From assembly GCA_016866645.1 (NCBI GenBank), contig VGLX01000067.1:1-6875 (forward strand): a DNA stretch of 6,875 nt. The letters are read 5' to 3'. This DNA comes from Candidatus Woesearchaeota archaeon (GTDB lineage Archaea; Nanobdellota; Nanobdellia; SCGC-AAA011-G17; VGLX01). How positions within the stretch are numbered: position 1 is the stretch's first letter; each line of letters begins with the position of its first letter. This document shows positions 5,409 to 6,875 of this stretch, in pieces. The notes under the pieces were generated by a model. It saw only the letters and a list, made by a program, of their open reading frames with translations. It did not search any database and had not been told where the DNA came from. The translations under genes and the position numbers were made by a program.

Positions 5409-6428
5409 ATGAACAAGTGGCTTATTGCTTTATTGTTTATTGTAACCCTTTTATTAGTCGGTTGTAAAATTCCTACGGGAAATGCTGTACTTGAAAAAGA
5501 ATCATTGTGCAACAAACCTTATTTTGAGTTTATGAAAGGGCAGTGTTGTTTAGATTCTAATAACAATCAGATTTGTGATAAAGATGAAATAATAATACAA
5601 TCAGAAGAAAAAAAGGAAGAAACCCAAAATGTCCAAACTGAGTCAAATAAAATAGAATATTACTGGTTTGATTTCGAGGTTATGGGATTATTCACGGATT
5701 ATGATTACAGCCATAACAAGAAGGAGTTTACTGTAGAAGAGATCAGTTATAAAATCGTGAACCAAGAAAGCGAATTAGACAATTTAAGGATGAAAGTAGA
5801 GATTTACCAAGATGGTAAAAAAATTGTTGAGTCTGATGACTTCTTACTTGAAAAAGAACCCGTACAATCCGGAGAAACAAGACTAGGCATGGCTTATGTA
5901 GGATTAAATGCGTACCTCTCTTTGATAGGAACGAAAGACATCCCTTTGAAAGTAAAAATTATTGTATACCAAAAAGATTACTCTATTGAACTTAGCTATA
6001 GTTACACTATCAAATTTGAAGATGGGCGAGTATACCTCGTAAATCCTTCATCTTCAAGTTTCTTATTTGATTTCGAAACTGTTCCATCAAGATTTTCAAC
6101 AGACGGCTTAATCGAGTTCATGACAATTAGGCGTTCAACAGACTATATTGATTACAGGATTAAGAACGTAGGTTCAAAACAGGTTAATAGGGATTTTGTA
6201 TTAGATTATTATTGTAAAAAAGAAAAAGGTGCTTCATTTATGATAAATGACTACTACTCTTATTTACATATGTTATACCTCTTTAAAGTACAAGATGAGT
6301 TTTACCAAGCGATACCAACGATAATCAATCCAGATGAAAAAATAGAAAAACAAATACCTACGCTCTCTTGCGATAGCCACGTTTTATTGCTTAGAAAAGG
6401 GGGCGAGTATTACGTTAGATCTTATTAA
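5409..6428 (+). CDS. Secreted lipoprotein-like DPANN surface protein, function unknown
   Basis: A 339-residue protein. Residues 1-18 are a signal peptide with a hydrophobic core (WLIALLFIVTLLLVG) ending in a lipobox-like LVGC, so Cys19 may be lipidated and the rest lie outside the membrane. TGNAV at 23-27 follows the cleavage region, a segment often seen in Woesearchaeota and Pacearchaeota exported proteins. Residues 34-60 hold C34, C46, C47 and C56 in a loop CCLDSNNNQICDKDE, which resembles an acidic calcium-binding (EF-hand-like/dockerin-like) loop. A charged linker (62-80) leads to a mainly beta-strand region (83-339) that I cannot assign; it may contain two immunoglobulin-like or similar sandwich domains (about 85-205 and 215-325). 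It is divergent from the Ubl operon, has its own promoter, and is much more AT-rich. No enzymatic motif is visible. Confidence 0.85.
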   Translation: MNKWLIALLFIVTLLLVGCKIPTGNAVLEKESLCNKPYFEFMKGQCCLDSNNNQICDKDEIIIQSEEKKEETQNVQTESNKIEYYWFDFEVMGLFTDYDYSHNKKEFTVEEISYKIVNQESELDNLRMKVEIYQDGKKIVESDDFLLEKEPVQSGETRLGMAYVGLNAYLSLIGTKDIPLKVKIIVYQKDYSIELSYSYTIKFEDGRVYLVNPSSSSFLFDFETVPSRFSTDGLIEFMTIRRSTDYIDYRIKNVGSKQVNRDFVLDYYCKKEKGASFMINDYYSYLHMLYLFKVQDEFYQAIPTIINPDEKIEKQIPTLSCDSHVLLLRKGGEYYVRSY

Positions 6429-6448
6429 AAACGTAGAAAGGTTTAAAA
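6427..6448 (+). promoter_or_regulatory. Second copy of the BRE/TATA promoter
   Basis: The same 22 bases as 5362-5383, beginning within the TAA stop of the lipoprotein gene. TTTAAAA at 6442-6448 ends 23 bases before the ATG at 6472, again predicting a leaderless transcript. The T-rich stretch TTGTTTTCTT just after it (6451-6460) could also help end the upstream transcript. Confidence 0.72.
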
Positions 6449-6471
6449 ACTTGTTTTCTTAATAAAATTTT

Positions 6472-6875
6472 ATGGGATATATTCATAAAAGCGGTGGAAA
6501 TGTAGACTTTGGAGACAAACCAAGTCAAGATGGCGAATCCAGAGTAAAAGACTTCGATGTACTATCTTTGCAACAAGAGAAAAAGAACAAGGAACGAGCT
6601 GAAAGAAATTATAATCAAGCAATAAAAGAGTGCGAAGAAGAAAATAGGAGAATTGAACTGGAGAACCAAAGAAGAAAAAAAGAGTGGGAAAAAAGTTGTG
6701 AAGAGTGGAACAAAGAGTGTCACGCTTTATGGCAAAACCACTTTAAAGATGCTTCTAAATGGGAAGAAGAGTGTAAAAAAATAAAAAAGAAACATTCAGA
6801 AGAAAAACTGAGATTAGAAAAAGAATACGAAAAAAGTTTAAACGATTGGAAAGATAATTGTAAAAAAATAGAAAA
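6472..6875 (+). CDS. Charged coiled-coil protein with Trp-x3-Cys repeats, 3' end missing
   Basis: An open frame from ATG at 6472 to the window edge, 134 complete codons. The first 30 residues are Gly/Asp-rich and probably flexible (MGYIHKSGGNVDFGDKPSQD). From about 33 onwards the chain is a long, very Lys/Glu-rich helix expected to form a coiled coil. It carries a repeated W-x3-C unit: W72-C76, W79-C83, W97-C101 and W126-C130, with further W87 and C53. The last two are followed by Lys-Lys-Ile. No signal peptide or membrane segment is seen, so it should be cytoplasmic. No family recognised; the regular Trp/Cys placement is unusual for a generic coiled coil and could reflect metal binding, disulfides or internal duplication. 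A strong promoter copy stands 23 bases upstream and no ribosome binding site is evident, consistent with a leaderless mRNA. Confidence 0.78.
   Translation, partial: MGYIHKSGGNVDFGDKPSQDGESRVKDFDVLSLQQEKKNKERAERNYNQAIKECEEENRRIELENQRRKKEWEKSCEEWNKECHALWQNHFKDASKWEEECKKIKKKHSEEKLRLEKEYEKSLNDWKDNCKKIE

Overview
The window looks like a piece of an archaeal genome, most likely a DPANN lineage such as Woesearchaeota or Pacearchaeota. This is an inference from three things: the secreted protein on the right has the 'TGNAV' segment and the Cys-Cys-Leu-Asp-x-Asn-x-Asn...Cys-Asp-x-Asp-Glu loop common in DPANN surface proteins; two right-hand genes have archaeal-type TATA promoters about 25 bases before their ATG, suggesting leaderless mRNAs; and the left genes have strong anti-16S (GGAGGT-type) ribosome binding sites.

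Left two thirds (1-4929, minus strand): one tightly packed operon read right to left. In transcription order it encodes a candidate ubiquitin-like protein ending in Gly-Gly-Lys (4929-4486), a candidate E2-like conjugating protein (4489-3377), an E1-like activating enzyme with two ThiF-type adenylation folds in one chain (3380-1965), a JAB/JAMM metalloprotease with an intact HxHx7SxxD motif and a long C-terminal extension (1990-632), an Lrp/AsnC-type regulator (635-192), and the start of an unrecognised gene that leaves the window (208-1). Every junction overlaps, three of them as ATGA stop-start overlaps. The order Ubl, E2, E1, JAMM peptidase is that of the bacterial antiviral BilABCD (ISG15-like) operons and contains the parts of a eukaryote-like ubiquitination cycle: the JAMM enzyme would trim the final Lys (and/or deconjugate), the E1 would adenylate the Gly-Gly end, and the E2 would carry it to a target. 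E1 and JAMM are firm from motifs; the Ubl and E2 calls rest on weaker motifs plus gene order.

Middle (4930-5408): about 480 bases with no convincing gene. It holds the operon's ribosome binding site and probable TATA box, a cluster of GGAA/TTCC palindromes that could be operators, and four copies of a roughly 22-base GTCCC...GCAAC..GG repeat.

Right (5409-6875, plus strand): a lipoprotein-like secreted protein and a 3'-truncated, highly charged coiled-coil protein with repeated Trp-x3-Cys units. Both are driven by an identical 22-base promoter element. These genes are visibly more AT-rich than the operon, so the operon may have a different history from its neighbours. No RNA gene, insertion sequence, CRISPR array or tRNA was seen.
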